Part shown: positions 1 to 8,318 of the stretch, piece by piece
How positions within the stretch are numbered: position 1 is the first letter of the stretch
Layout: the number at the start of each line of letters is the position of its first letter
NCBI GenBank assembly: GCA_949502025.1
Contig: CATBCG010000015.1
Location: forward strand, 1 to 64,000
Reading direction: 5' to 3'
DNA: 64,000 nt
From: MGBC131033 sp910585655
GTDB taxonomy: Bacteria; Bacillota; Clostridia; Lachnospirales; Lachnospiraceae
Notes under the pieces: generated by a model
What the model was told of the DNA's origin: nothing
Databases searched by the model: none
Seen by the model: the letters and a program-made list of their open reading frames with translations, nothing else
Translations under genes and position numbers: made by a program

Positions 1-137
1 CTGCTATTTTGATTAGATGAACTTACTTCGCTTACCATAGAAAAACCGTCCTCAATAATGGCTAACATATCTAAAACAGTTTTTTCATTCAAATATACAG
101 GAATAATTAATTGGTCTTTTAGAGACATTTTTTTCAT
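1..137 (-). CDS. DUF6414-like protein, N-terminal part only
   Basis: The gene runs off the left edge, so only about 45 N-terminal residues are visible. It starts MKKMSLKDQLIIPVYLNEK and continues with a segment containing LDMLAIIEDGFS. This resembles the opening of DUF6414-type proteins, often found in accessory or phage-like regions, but the match is from memory and the rest is missing. The ATG at 135-137 has an AAAGGA ribosome site 8-9 bases upstream. A second in-frame ATG lies three codons in. Function is unknown. The surrounding DNA is AT-rich, which fits an accessory region. Confidence 0.5.
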   Translation of the reverse strand, partial: MKKMSLKDQLIIPVYLNEKTVLDMLAIIEDGFSMVSEVSSSNQNS

Positions 138-188
138 AGACGTATTTCCTTTCTTCTGTTTTTTATTATTCTATCACTAATCAGATAA

Positions 189-235
189 AAAATAAACAGG
201 CATACATTCCGAAAAAGAAAATACCTGTTTATTTT
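189..235. terminator. AT-rich hairpin between two minus-strand genes
   Basis: A perfect 12-base inverted repeat pairs 189-200 with 224-235 around a 23-base loop. The outer part of the stem is A/T, so on either strand it ends in a T-rich run. It lies downstream of the broken kinase gene (299-576), whose transcripts it would terminate before the gene at the left edge. Confidence 0.55.
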
Positions 236-298
236 CTGCACTCCTGTTTGTCAGCGTTGATGATAAGTTAGTTTTTATACTTCCTTATCACCGTAAAA

Positions 299-576
299 CT
301 AATGTTCTTCTGGTCCTTCTTCATAGTCATATTGAAGCTTTGGGCAGAAGTCGTCTATCAAATGAATTGCTTCCTCTAGCACCTCTTCTTTGGTTTTATC
401 CGCTACATCCAGCAGAGTTGTTCCTCGTAAATACCTTCGTCCGCCGTCGTGTTTGGAATACAAAACTCCGGAACCATGCTCTGCTCTAAATAGACCCCTC
501 CGTAATGCTGGTATAATTGCTTAGCAAGCGTTGTTTTTCCGACAGTACTTGGACCGATTAGAAAAATAAAATCCAT
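299..576 (-). pseudogene. Frameshifted small P-loop kinase-like gene
   Basis: From the ATG at 574-576, behind an AAGGAG ribosome site, the frame reads MDFIFLIGPSTVGKTTLAKQ, a clear Walker A (GPSTVGKT). It hits a stop after about 50 residues. A second frame carries on without a gap as YSKHDGGRRYLRGTTLLDVA and runs to a stop at 299-301, ending in an acidic tail. Together they give about 92 residues, well below a normal nucleoside or adenylate-type kinase, so both a frameshift and loss of internal sequence are likely. The substrate cannot be inferred. A sequencing error could explain the frameshift but not the short length. Confidence 0.6.
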
Positions 577-609
577 ATGACATTACTCCTTAACATGACA
601 TTTTACGAA

Positions 610-696
610 TTGATTTTAAATAATTTGTATTGTATCATTAGGTAGTAAAGGAAGCAAGCAGAATTAGAAAAAACAATAAAACGGAGGAAAAACATG
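610..696 (+). promoter_or_regulatory. Orphan promoter, leader, ribosome site and start codon
   Basis: TTGATT (610-615) and TATCAT (633-638) are separated by 17 bases. They are followed by a leader and a strong GGAGG ribosome site just before ATG at 694-696. The frame that follows opens MIQGNQIM, then runs antisense into the 3' end of luxS and stops at 858-860 (about 55 residues). The expression signals look genuine, but no recognisable coding body remains. Confidence 0.4.
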
Positions 697-712
697 ATTC
701 AGGGAAATCAAA

Positions 713-1195
713 TCATGGCTGTGGATATAGCAATCGTTCCTCTGAAATATGATACAGCACTTCTTCCAGAAAGCGGTTGGCAAGATAATTTGCCATCGGC
801 AGATTCATATCCAGATAATTTCCGCAGCCAATGGCTTCTGCTCCTGGCACGTCTCCTTTAAAATCACGGATAAATTCAAATAATTCTATCATCAAAGGGA
901 TAATATCCTTTGATTCATAGCTTCCTGCCAACAGCAAATAAAATCCTGTCCGGCAGCCCATCGGTCCAAAATAAACAGTTTTTTGCCCATATTCGGAATG
1001 ATTGCGTAAAAACGTAGCAGCCAGATGTTCAATGGTATGAACTTCAGCCGTGTTCATAACCGGTTCAAAGTTCGGTCGGGTAAGCCGCAGGTCAAAAGTA
1101 GTGACGGTTTCCGTACCGATATGGTCAATACGAGATACATAAACACCTGGCAGAAGCCGGAGATGATCGATGGTAAAGCTTGCGATTGTTTTCAT
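713..1195 (-). CDS. luxS: S-ribosylhomocysteine lyase (LuxS)
   Basis: LuxS cleaves S-ribosylhomocysteine to homocysteine and the autoinducer-2 precursor in the activated methyl cycle; it is cytosolic. The 160-residue length is typical. The zinc motif HTIEH is at about residues 53-57. The catalytic cysteine lies in GPMGCRTGF (C81), and the third zinc ligand in IGCGNY (C124). In that last motif glycine replaces the glutamate usual just before CGN. The ATG follows a strong TAGGAGG site. The gene stands alone, with a likely promoter at 1229-1256. Confidence 0.95.
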   Translation of the reverse strand: MKTIASFTIDHLRLLPGVYVSRIDHIGTETVTTFDLRLTRPNFEPVMNTAEVHTIEHLAATFLRNHSEYGQKTVYFGPMGCRTGFYLLLAGSYESKDIIPLMIELFEFIRDFKGDVPGAEAIGCGNYLDMNLPMANYLANRFLEEVLYHISEERLLYPQP

Positions 1196-1228
1196 AAAAA
1201 CCTCCTATAAATTCTTTCTTTTTCTTTT

Positions 1229-1256
1229 ATTTTATCACATTTCTTTTATTTTTCAA
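1229..1256 (-). promoter_or_regulatory. Putative luxS promoter
   Basis: On the minus strand TTGAAA (1251-1256) and TAAAAT (1229-1234) are separated by 16 bases, with a TG just upstream of the -10 region. Position and orientation fit luxS. Confidence 0.45.
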
Positions 1257-1356
1257 CTATTATCAATACTGCCCGGCTGCGTATAAAATAGGTTGCAAAC
1301 GGAAATCCTATCTGGCAGAAGAAACGGAAGCGAACAGGAAGGAAAGGGAGAGCAAA

Positions 1357-2961
1357 ATGACAGAACAGGAAGTATCCTCTAGTCTGGCAGCGCTGCAATC
1401 GGTCTGCAACCTGTTGGACTGGGAACAACAGACTGCGACAGTAACAGGAAAAAGCTGCGGACAGAGTGCAGTCTCCGAACCATTAAAGCTGCTTCGGCGC
1501 AGGCTGATCATCGGAGAGCTTGGAAAGACAGCAGGAAGTAAAAAACGGACGATTCCGGTAACAGGAGACTTGGGTGAAAGAAAGGAAGCGGAACGTTACC
1601 AGCAAGTCAGTTCGCCGACAGCGGACAATCAGGGAATAAAACAACCGGAAAGCGGGCAGGAAAGTTCTTTGATAGAAACTGCTGTCAGCAGAGAGTTAGC
1701 GAAAATGAGAGAACAGGAAAATCGCTTAACGAACGAAGAAGCCGTCAGACAGGCAGAACTTACCAGGGAGGCAGGAGTGGCTTGGGAACGTTGCCGACAG
1801 GCAAGCAGCCCGAAGCAGTCCTCCTTTTACCAGAGCAATGCCTGTGAACAGGAATATCTGGAAATCCTCGACGCTCAAATCAAACTGCTGAAAGAAGCCG
1901 TAAAAAAAACAGACTATGAACAATATCTACTGGATTATGAGCCCTGTTACAAAAAAGAAACAATAGCTCAGTATTTGCAGGAATGTAAACGGGAGCTGCG
2001 TCCTTTGCTTGTGGAGCGATTAAAAAAACAGCGGCAGGAGCCTCCGATTTGGCAGCCAAAGGAACACTATACTCCAGAACGTCAACGGAAACTGGCGCAA
2101 TTTTTAAGCGAATATTTGGGCTTTGATGCCTCTAAAGGGAAATTGGGTGAGAGCGTCCATCCTTTTACTACCGCCTTTAACCGGGACTGTGTTTATTGGT
2201 CCGATCACTATGAAACGGAGAATCCGTTTGCCGGGATTTTTACAGCTCTGCATGAAACCGGGCATGCTTTGTATGAGCAAAACCTGGGAAAAGAGCTGTC
2301 GGGGACTGTACTGGCAGGAGGGTGCAGCAGCGCTATGCACGAGGCGATCGCGCGGTTTTATGAAAACTGTATTGGAAGAATGAGCGAATTCTGGAAGCCG
2401 ATCTATGGGAAGGTAACGTTGATATTAGGCGGTGAGTTTGAGCGGCTTCCGTTTTTGGAGTTTATGAGAAGAATCCGCCAGGTAAAGCCGGGCTGTATCC
2501 GTACCGAAGCGGACGAGCTGACTTACCCGTACCATATTTTGCTACGCTACGAACTGGAGCAGGCATTATTTTCGGGAGAGGTAAGCGTACAAAAGCTGCC
2601 GGAGGAATGGAACAAACGGATGTACGAGTATCTGGGAGTAGAACCCAAGCAGGCGCAGGAAGGCTATTTGCAGGATATTCATTGGTCCTGCGGGCAATTC
2701 GGATATTTTCCGGCATATCAGACCGGAAATGCAATTGCTGCTCAAATTTACCGGAGAGTACAGGAAGTATTGCCGTTGCCGGAATTGCTTTTAGAAGGGC
2801 GGTTAGGACAGCTAAAACGCTATCTTGCTACTTATATTTTTCGTTATGGGTTGGTAAAAAATACAGAGGAGCTATTGATAGGCATGACCGGAGAGCCTTT
2901 GCGGTTTCGTTATTATCTGGAATACCTGAAAGAACGGTATGGAGCAGATGCGACAGTGTGA
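1357..2961 (+). CDS. M32 family metallocarboxypeptidase
   Basis: This is a zinc carboxypeptidase of the Taq/M32 family, which removes C-terminal residues from peptides in the cytosol. The zinc motif HETGH is at about residues 299-303, followed by MHEAIARFYEN carrying the third ligand (about E329). The C-terminal half matches the family, including DELTYPYHILLRYELE and the GQFGYFPAY segment. Length is 534 residues. The N-terminal third is unusual: after LLDWEQQT the usual acidic/methionine motif is replaced, and roughly residues 45-115 form a polar Gln/Glu/Ser-rich stretch. The ATG follows an AAAGGGAG site. Enolase follows 32 bases downstream, probably in the same transcript. Confidence 0.88.
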   Translation: MTEQEVSSSLAALQSVCNLLDWEQQTATVTGKSCGQSAVSEPLKLLRRRLIIGELGKTAGSKKRTIPVTGDLGERKEAERYQQVSSPTADNQGIKQPESGQESSLIETAVSRELAKMREQENRLTNEEAVRQAELTREAGVAWERCRQASSPKQSSFYQSNACEQEYLEILDAQIKLLKEAVKKTDYEQYLLDYEPCYKKETIAQYLQECKRELRPLLVERLKKQRQEPPIWQPKEHYTPERQRKLAQFLSEYLGFDASKGKLGESVHPFTTAFNRDCVYWSDHYETENPFAGIFTALHETGHALYEQNLGKELSGTVLAGGCSSAMHEAIARFYENCIGRMSEFWKPIYGKVTLILGGEFERLPFLEFMRRIRQVKPGCIRTEADELTYPYHILLRYELEQALFSGEVSVQKLPEEWNKRMYEYLGVEPKQAQEGYLQDIHWSCGQFGYFPAYQTGNAIAAQIYRRVQEVLPLPELLLEGRLGQLKRYLATYIFRYGLVKNTEELLIGMTGEPLRFRYYLEYLKERYGADATV

Positions 2962-2993
2962 GGAAAGAGAGAAAAAAGAGAGGTAGAAAAACG

Positions 2994-4292
2994 ATGAGAG
3001 CAGTAAATGTTTTAAGCAGAAAAATCGACAAAATAGATGCAAGGGAGATTCTGGATTCCAGAGGAAATCCGACGTTGGAGGTCAGAGTAGCCTTAGAAGA
3101 TGGCAGCCAGGGAACGGCAGCAGTCCCTTCCGGAGCTTCCACGGGAGCCTTTGAGGCGGTTGAGCTGCGGGATGGAGAAAAGGAACGCTATGCAGGCAAG
3201 GGAGTAAGCAAAGCCATTGGCTATGTCAATACAGAGTTAAACCAGCTTTTGCATGGAAGAAAAGCCTGCTGCCAGCAGGAAGTTGATCTGCGGATGAGGG
3301 AAGCAGACGGCACGGGCAACAAGGGGCATTTTGGCGCCAACGCAATTTTAGGCGTTTCCCTGGCAGCCGCCAAGGCGGCGGCAGCTTCTTATCACATGCC
3401 GCTTTATCGTTATCTAGGAGGAATTGGCGGGGTAACGCTGCCGGTACCGATGATGAATATTATTAACGGTGGCAGCCATATTTTAACAAATAGTCTGGAT
3501 GTTCAGGAATTTATGATTTTGCCGGTAGGAGCGCCGACGCTGCGGGAGGGAGTTCGCTGGTGTGCGGAAGTCTATCATTCCCTGCATGGTCTGCTGCGGG
3601 AGAACGGACAGCCGGTAGCAGTCGGAGACGAGGGCGGATTTGCGCCAAACCTGAGCAATGAAGAAGAAGCGGTCGAGATGATTTTAGAGGCGATCAAGCG
3701 ATGTGGGTATTCGGCAGGAGCGGGAAAAGATTTTATGATTTCCCTGGATGTGGCAGCGAGCGAATGGAAGGATCCGCAGGGAAGGAAGGGCTTTTACTAT
3801 CTGCCGAAAGCCGAAAAAACCTATACTGCAGAGGAACTTCGGACACACTGGAAGAGAATGACAGAACAATATCCGATTTTTTCCATAGAAGATCCGCTGG
3901 ATGAAGAGGATTGGGAAAACTGGAAGCTGCTGACAGAGCAGATACAGGGAACGCGGTTAGTAGGCGACGATTTGTTTGTAACCAACGTCAACCGTTTGCA
4001 GAAAGGAATTGAGAAAAAGTGCGGAACTGCCATTTTGATTAAGCCGAATCAAATCGGGACACTCAGTGAAACGCTGCAGGCGGTCTCTATGGCACATCGG
4101 TATGGAATGACAGCGATTCTTTCGCACCGATCCGGTGAAACAGAGGATACGACGATAGCAGATCTGGCAGTGGCATGGAATACCGGCTATATCAAAACAG
4201 GCGCTCCAGCGAGAGGAGAACGTACGGCAAAATATAACCGTCTGATGCAGATTGAAGAGGAGTTAGGAAGCAGCGCCGTTTATTCCAAATAA
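2994..4292 (+). CDS. eno: Enolase
   Basis: Enolase interconverts 2-phosphoglycerate and phosphoenolpyruvate in glycolysis; it is a cytosolic Mg-dependent enzyme. The 432-residue product has GASTGAFEAVELRD in the N-terminal lid, GDEGGFAPNL, the metal-binding SIEDPLDEEDW, the catalytic lysine region LIKPNQIGT, and SHRSGETEDT. The open frame extends far upstream inside the peptidase gene. The true ATG at 2994 has a GAGAGGT ribosome site and gives the normal N-terminus. The gene is probably co-transcribed with the M32 peptidase. Confidence 0.97.
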   Translation: MRAVNVLSRKIDKIDAREILDSRGNPTLEVRVALEDGSQGTAAVPSGASTGAFEAVELRDGEKERYAGKGVSKAIGYVNTELNQLLHGRKACCQQEVDLRMREADGTGNKGHFGANAILGVSLAAAKAAAASYHMPLYRYLGGIGGVTLPVPMMNIINGGSHILTNSLDVQEFMILPVGAPTLREGVRWCAEVYHSLHGLLRENGQPVAVGDEGGFAPNLSNEEEAVEMILEAIKRCGYSAGAGKDFMISLDVAASEWKDPQGRKGFYYLPKAEKTYTAEELRTHWKRMTEQYPIFSIEDPLDEEDWENWKLLTEQIQGTRLVGDDLFVTNVNRLQKGIEKKCGTAILIKPNQIGTLSETLQAVSMAHRYGMTAILSHRSGETEDTTIADLAVAWNTGYIKTGAPARGERTAKYNRLMQIEEELGSSAVYSK

Positions 4293-4300
4293 AAGTCAAA

Positions 4301-4387
4301 CAGCAGGAAGATTTCTTTGTATGATAGGAAAGTTCTCCGAACTTCCCTATTCTGTTTCATATGATAGGAACGAAAATCTTCCTGCTG
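4301..4387. repeat. Inverted repeat enclosing a palindromic intergenic element
   Basis: A perfect 14-base inverted repeat (4301-4314 with 4374-4387) encloses a copy of the element TATGATAGGAAAGTTC (4320-4335). The start of its complementary arm follows at 4339. A second TATGATAGG lies at 4361-4369. The inner element recurs near 16921 and in variant form near 35095. No T-run follows either side, so this is not a standard terminator. Confidence 0.7.
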
Positions 4388-4415
4388 TAGAAAAGACAAA
4401 GAATACCATATTACA

Positions 4416-4865
4416 TCATCGTTGTAAAAAGGAAAAATCATCGTCGTATTCAGAAACGTCGGCAAAAGGATTGGTCAGTTCCTGTTCCTTTTCGGAGGAA
4501 GCCGTGTCGATAAGATCTGGTTCCTCTTCGGTATGTAGGACTTCGACCGGAGAAATCCCGGACTGAAAGCCTTCTTGTGCGTCGATAATATCTTCCGGTT
4601 TTGGAACGATATGAGAGTGATAGCGCAGAGAAGCCCGTTTTCCCTGTTCCACCAAAAATTCCGCGATAGGATTGGTGTTGATCGTAACAGTATCCGGTAG
4701 ACTGATAATCATATAATATTTCAATACATTCCCCGATACAAGGCGAATCGTATCCGGACTGCATAGTTCAATGTTTTTCACATAAGGAAGATGCTGGTAC
4801 ATATCATAGCGACTGGCTCGCGGATCCAAAAAAGGCGGGAGCGTATGGGTAGCATCCGTATTCAT
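4416..4865 (-). CDS. Uncharacterised conserved-looking protein
   Basis: A 149-residue protein with no family I recognise. It has no membrane segment or signal peptide. The N-terminal two thirds look like a compact globular domain (YVKNIELCSPDTIRLVSGNV, then LKYYMIISLPDTVTINTNP). The C-terminal third is acidic and probably disordered. The ATG has a strong AGGAGGC ribosome site eight bases upstream, which argues for a real gene. It is transcribed toward enolase and lies just downstream of the calcium ATPase gene on the same strand, with a gap of about 60 bases. It may be co-transcribed with it. Confidence 0.6.
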   Translation of the reverse strand: MNTDATHTLPPFLDPRASRYDMYQHLPYVKNIELCSPDTIRLVSGNVLKYYMIISLPDTVTINTNPIAEFLVEQGKRASLRYHSHIVPKPEDIIDAQEGFQSGISPVEVLHTEEEPDLIDTASSEKEQELTNPFADVSEYDDDFSFLQR

Positions 4866-4926
4866 AAGTAAGCCTCCTGTGCTGTTTTTCTCTCATTATA
4901 ATACGGAATACCTGACTTTGCAATGA

Positions 4927-7515
4927 TTACTTTGCAATCCTTTTTTGCAGTTCTACCACAGGCAGCGGAAACATAGAAAGCAGCAGGACGGTAGCCCATT
5001 GCAGCCGGCTTAAAGGCATAACACGGAAAATAGCTGCTAAAGGAGGAACGGTAACGACGCTGATCTGTAAAGCGGCGCAAAGCAAAAAGGACAGAAACAG
5101 GCGTGGGTTTGGTCGCAGTCGTCCGGAAAACAGAGAATGGCTGCTTCTCATATTAAAAGAGTGAAATAGTTGCGAGAGGCTAAGGACACAAAAGGACATA
5201 GTGCGAGCTAAAGTAAGGTTTTGCCCGCTGCCCGCGTTTCCGTAACGCATCCCCAATAAAAAAGCAATCAGCGACAAGCCTCCGATCAAAGCCCCTTCTA
5301 ATAAAATACGAATCGTCAGAGAAGGCGTAAAAAAACTACCGGACGGCGGGACAGGCTTTCGTTTCATCACATCCAGATCCGGTAGCTCTGTTCCCAAGGA
5401 AATGGCTGGAAGCGAATCGGTAACAAGATTTACCCATAATAGCTGAACGGCTAACAGAGGAGCAGGTAAGCCAAACAAAATCGCTACCAAAATCGTAAGA
5501 ATTTCCCCAATGTTACAAGAAAGCAGGAAATGGATGGATTTTCGGATGTTGTCATAAATCCCGCGTCCTTCTTCTACGGCGGCGATGATCGTAGCGAAAT
5601 TGTCGTCTGCTAAAATAATATCCGAAGCATCCTTTGCCACATCCGTTCCGCCTTCTCCCATTGCACATCCGATATCCGCTGTTTTGAGTGCCGGAGCGTC
5701 GTTGACGCCATCCCCGGTCATTGCCACCAGCTCTCCGCGGGAGCGGAATGCCTTGACAATCCGTACTTTATGGGAAGGAGAGACTCTGGCGAATACCCGT
5801 ACATGTCGGATAGCACGGGATAGTTCCTCTTCCGACATGGCATCTAGCTGACTGCCGGTAACGACGGGCTGCCCTGCTTTCTGAATCCCGATTTGAGCAG
5901 CGATTGCACTGGCTGTTTCCGCATGGTCTCCGGTGATCATAACCGGAATGATTCCCGCCTGTTTGCATTTGGCGACCGCTTCCGGCACTTCCGGGCGAGG
6001 AGGATCGATCATACCGACCAGACCGCAAAAGGTCAAATCCTGCTCTAAAAAGGTTTCGCTTTGCTGGTATTGACGGATTGGAATATCACGCCAGGCTACC
6101 GCCAGGACACGGAGCGCGTGGGAAGCCATCTGTTTTCCCCAGGTTTCAAGCTGTCTGCGTTCGGCGTCCGAAGAAAAACGGCAGCGACTATAAAGTAAAT
6201 CCGGAGCGCCTTTGGTGATGATTCGGTAGTGACCGGAATCGAGCCGGTGAACGGTTGTCATACGTTTTCTGGCAGAGTCAAAAGGGATTTCATAAACACG
6301 TGGGTAACGGGCTTCCAAAGCAGGCTTATCAAGCCCAAGCCGCTGTGCCGCTGCCACCAGGGCTTTTTCTGTCGGTTCCCCGTAATCCTCCGAGACATTG
6401 GTACAAAGTGCTGCTAAGGTAAATAAAAACGTAGAAGCAGGGCTGTCAGGTACTTCCGCTCCGGAAGGGGAGTAGACCTGTGCCACGCTCATACGGTTTT
6501 GAGTAAGCGTTCCTGTTTTATCCGAGCAGATAACCGTAGCGCTGCCCAGTGCTTCGACTGCCGGAAGCCGCCGTACAATCGCCTTTCGTTTTGCCATACG
6601 TTGGACACCTAAGGAAAGCATGATGGTAATGACCGCCGGAAGACCTTCCGGGATAGCTGCCACTGCCAGGCTGACACTGGTCATAAACATATCAAAAATC
6701 GGGCGTCCCTGCCAGGCGCCTGCCAGAAAAATCAAAACACAGATCACTAGGGCGGCAATTCCTAAGATTTTTCCGGTTTTAGCCATACGGTGTTGTAGGG
6801 GAGTTTCGCTGACTTCCTCCGTGAGAATCAAAGCGGCAATCTGCCCGACTTCGGTTTCCATCCCGGTAGCGGTGACGATAGCGACCCCATGCCCGTAGGT
6901 AACGATTCCGGTAGAAGGAACCATATTTTTCCGATCAGCGGCAGGTGTATCTTCTGAAAAGACAGCCTCTGCTTTTTTGGAAACGGGTACGGACTCTCCG
7001 GTGAGCGCGGATTCGTCTACCTTTAAATTCTGACAGGAAATCAGTCTGGCGTCAGCCGGGATAAAATGCCCGGTTTTTAAATGAATGATATCGCCAGGCA
7101 CTAACTGACTGCTTGGCAGCTCGCTGATATGCCCGTCTCGCAGTACGAGCGCAAACGGAGCGGAAAGCTTTTTTAGGGCTGCTAAAGAGCGTTCTGCCTT
7201 CGCTTCTTGAATAACACCTAGTATGGCATTGACTAAAATAATAGAAAAAATGATACAAGGATCTATGTAATCGGCTTTGCCCTCAAGCAAGGAGATCACA
7301 AAGGAAATAGCAGCGGCAAAAATCAAAACCAGAATCATAAAATCGGCAAACTGCGCCAGGAAGCGGGCGAGCAAAGACTTCCCGGGTGCCTCCTTTAACT
7401 GGTTTGCACCGTAACGGGCAAGACGCTGTTCGGCTTCCTCGCTGCTAAGACCGGTTTTGGCATTGCTGCCTAGCAGCCGGATGGTTTCTTCGGCGGATTG
7501 TGTATGGTAAAGCAT
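4927..7515 (-). CDS. Calcium-translocating P-type ATPase
   Basis: This is a P2-type cation pump, probably exporting calcium in exchange for protons, in the cytoplasmic membrane. The 862-residue protein has the N-terminal cation ATPase domain (LSSEEAEQRLARYGANQL), the actuator TGES loop, the phosphorylation motif DKTGTLTQ, KGAPDLL for nucleotide binding, the hinge GDGVNDAPAL, and a C-terminal set of about four membrane segments. The start at MLYHTQSAEE is preferred because GGGAGGAA precedes this ATG; the open frame extends 27 codons further upstream without a good site. Calcium specificity is inferred from PMCA/SERCA-like similarity. Confidence 0.92.
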   Translation of the reverse strand: MLYHTQSAEETIRLLGSNAKTGLSSEEAEQRLARYGANQLKEAPGKSLLARFLAQFADFMILVLIFAAAISFVISLLEGKADYIDPCIIFSIILVNAILGVIQEAKAERSLAALKKLSAPFALVLRDGHISELPSSQLVPGDIIHLKTGHFIPADARLISCQNLKVDESALTGESVPVSKKAEAVFSEDTPAADRKNMVPSTGIVTYGHGVAIVTATGMETEVGQIAALILTEEVSETPLQHRMAKTGKILGIAALVICVLIFLAGAWQGRPIFDMFMTSVSLAVAAIPEGLPAVITIMLSLGVQRMAKRKAIVRRLPAVEALGSATVICSDKTGTLTQNRMSVAQVYSPSGAEVPDSPASTFLFTLAALCTNVSEDYGEPTEKALVAAAQRLGLDKPALEARYPRVYEIPFDSARKRMTTVHRLDSGHYRIITKGAPDLLYSRCRFSSDAERRQLETWGKQMASHALRVLAVAWRDIPIRQYQQSETFLEQDLTFCGLVGMIDPPRPEVPEAVAKCKQAGIIPVMITGDHAETASAIAAQIGIQKAGQPVVTGSQLDAMSEEELSRAIRHVRVFARVSPSHKVRIVKAFRSRGELVAMTGDGVNDAPALKTADIGCAMGEGGTDVAKDASDIILADDNFATIIAAVEEGRGIYDNIRKSIHFLLSCNIGEILTILVAILFGLPAPLLAVQLLWVNLVTDSLPAISLGTELPDLDVMKRKPVPPSGSFFTPSLTIRILLEGALIGGLSLIAFLLGMRYGNAGSGQNLTLARTMSFCVLSLSQLFHSFNMRSSHSLFSGRLRPNPRLFLSFLLCAALQISVVTVPPLAAIFRVMPLSRLQWATVLLLSMFPLPVVELQKRIAK

Positions 7516-7636
7516 GGAATTTCCTCCCTTCCTCGTCCTTAAAATATATTTCGGAAGGCAGGAATTTAGACGTATTCCTTCCCAATGTCCGGTCAAGGTT
7601 TTGGAAGGAGAAGAATAACTGAAAACAATAGCGAAG

Positions 7637-7669
7637 AAAGCAGAGATTTGAGAGAGTCTCTGCTTTTTT
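7637..7669. terminator. Hairpin downstream of the GNAT gene
   Basis: A 10-base perfect stem (7637-7646 with 7657-7666) is followed by a T-run on the plus strand and a weaker one on the minus strand. It lies between the stop of the GNAT gene (7734) and the start of the ATPase gene, so it probably ends the GNAT transcript. Confidence 0.55.
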
Positions 7670-7733
7670 AGGAGTAAAATTAAATTGATAGTTCATCTTT
7701 CGTAGCATCTTTGTCATTTTTGCAAAATAGTTG

Positions 7734-8318
7734 TTAAAAGAAGCGAATCATCTGCAAATAGCGAATACCATCAGAATTAGAGTTTCGCTCACCAAAAATC
7801 TTATAGTGATTTTGGTCTATGTAAAAATTTTTTAAGTACGGTTTATCTTCACAGTCAAGATAGATAATACCGCCGCCAATGCGGTGCTGAATATCGGTCA
7901 TAATATCATTCGCATATCTAATTAGTTCGCTTCCCCGAATACGTTTTCCATTATCAACACTATAGTTTTTTCCTATCTGTGCAAGCAGGAATGCTGAAGC
8001 AGTAAAAGAATTTGTGTCGGCATCCAGCCTTGCATGGGCAGAAAGTTTCCGACGGGTCGTATTGCTTATGTTGTCGTTCTTTATTTCAATTGCCTTATGC
8101 GTCAAAGTAAAGAATCCTACGATTTCTCCATCAACATTATCTAAAAGAAGGTATGTGATTGACAATTTTCTTTTAGCAAATTCAATAGCATTTCTGTGTA
8201 TAAAATCTTCTATTTCCATATTTAGCGGGCAAGAAAAACTGGAGAGTCCCTTTTGGATCTCATCTTCTCCAACTGATTCCACCAAATCAAGGATATTCAT
8301 TACAGTATAATTGCTCAT
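7734..8318 (-). CDS. GNAT-like acetyltransferase, probable toxin of a two-gene module
   Basis: A 194-residue protein whose architecture suggests a GNAT acyltransferase. The strand ITYLLLDNVDGEIVGFFTLT resembles the central beta strands, and RIGGGIIYLDCEDKPYLKNF resembles the late strand and helix seen in GNAT toxins. It overlaps the 61-residue gene upstream by four bases (ATGA), so translation is coupled. Known GNAT toxins (TacT/AtaT type) acetylate aminoacyl-tRNA. That role here is an inference from architecture and neighbourhood. The gene is AT-rich compared with the flanking housekeeping genes and lies near a tRNA gene. The acetyl-CoA loop is not clearly recognisable. Confidence 0.65.
   Translation of the reverse strand: MSNYTVMNILDLVESVGEDEIQKGLSSFSCPLNMEIEDFIHRNAIEFAKRKLSITYLLLDNVDGEIVGFFTLTHKAIEIKNDNISNTTRRKLSAHARLDADTNSFTASAFLLAQIGKNYSVDNGKRIRGSELIRYANDIMTDIQHRIGGGIIYLDCEDKPYLKNFYIDQNHYKIFGERNSNSDGIRYLQMIRFF

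Noticed and set aside
2607..2993. N-terminal extension of enolase overlapping the M32 gene
   Set aside because: The extension is out-of-frame peptidase sequence; the ATG at 2994 gives the standard enolase start.
4301..4387. Simple terminator for enolase
   Set aside because: The stem is strong but the loop is 59 bases and no T-run follows on either strand.
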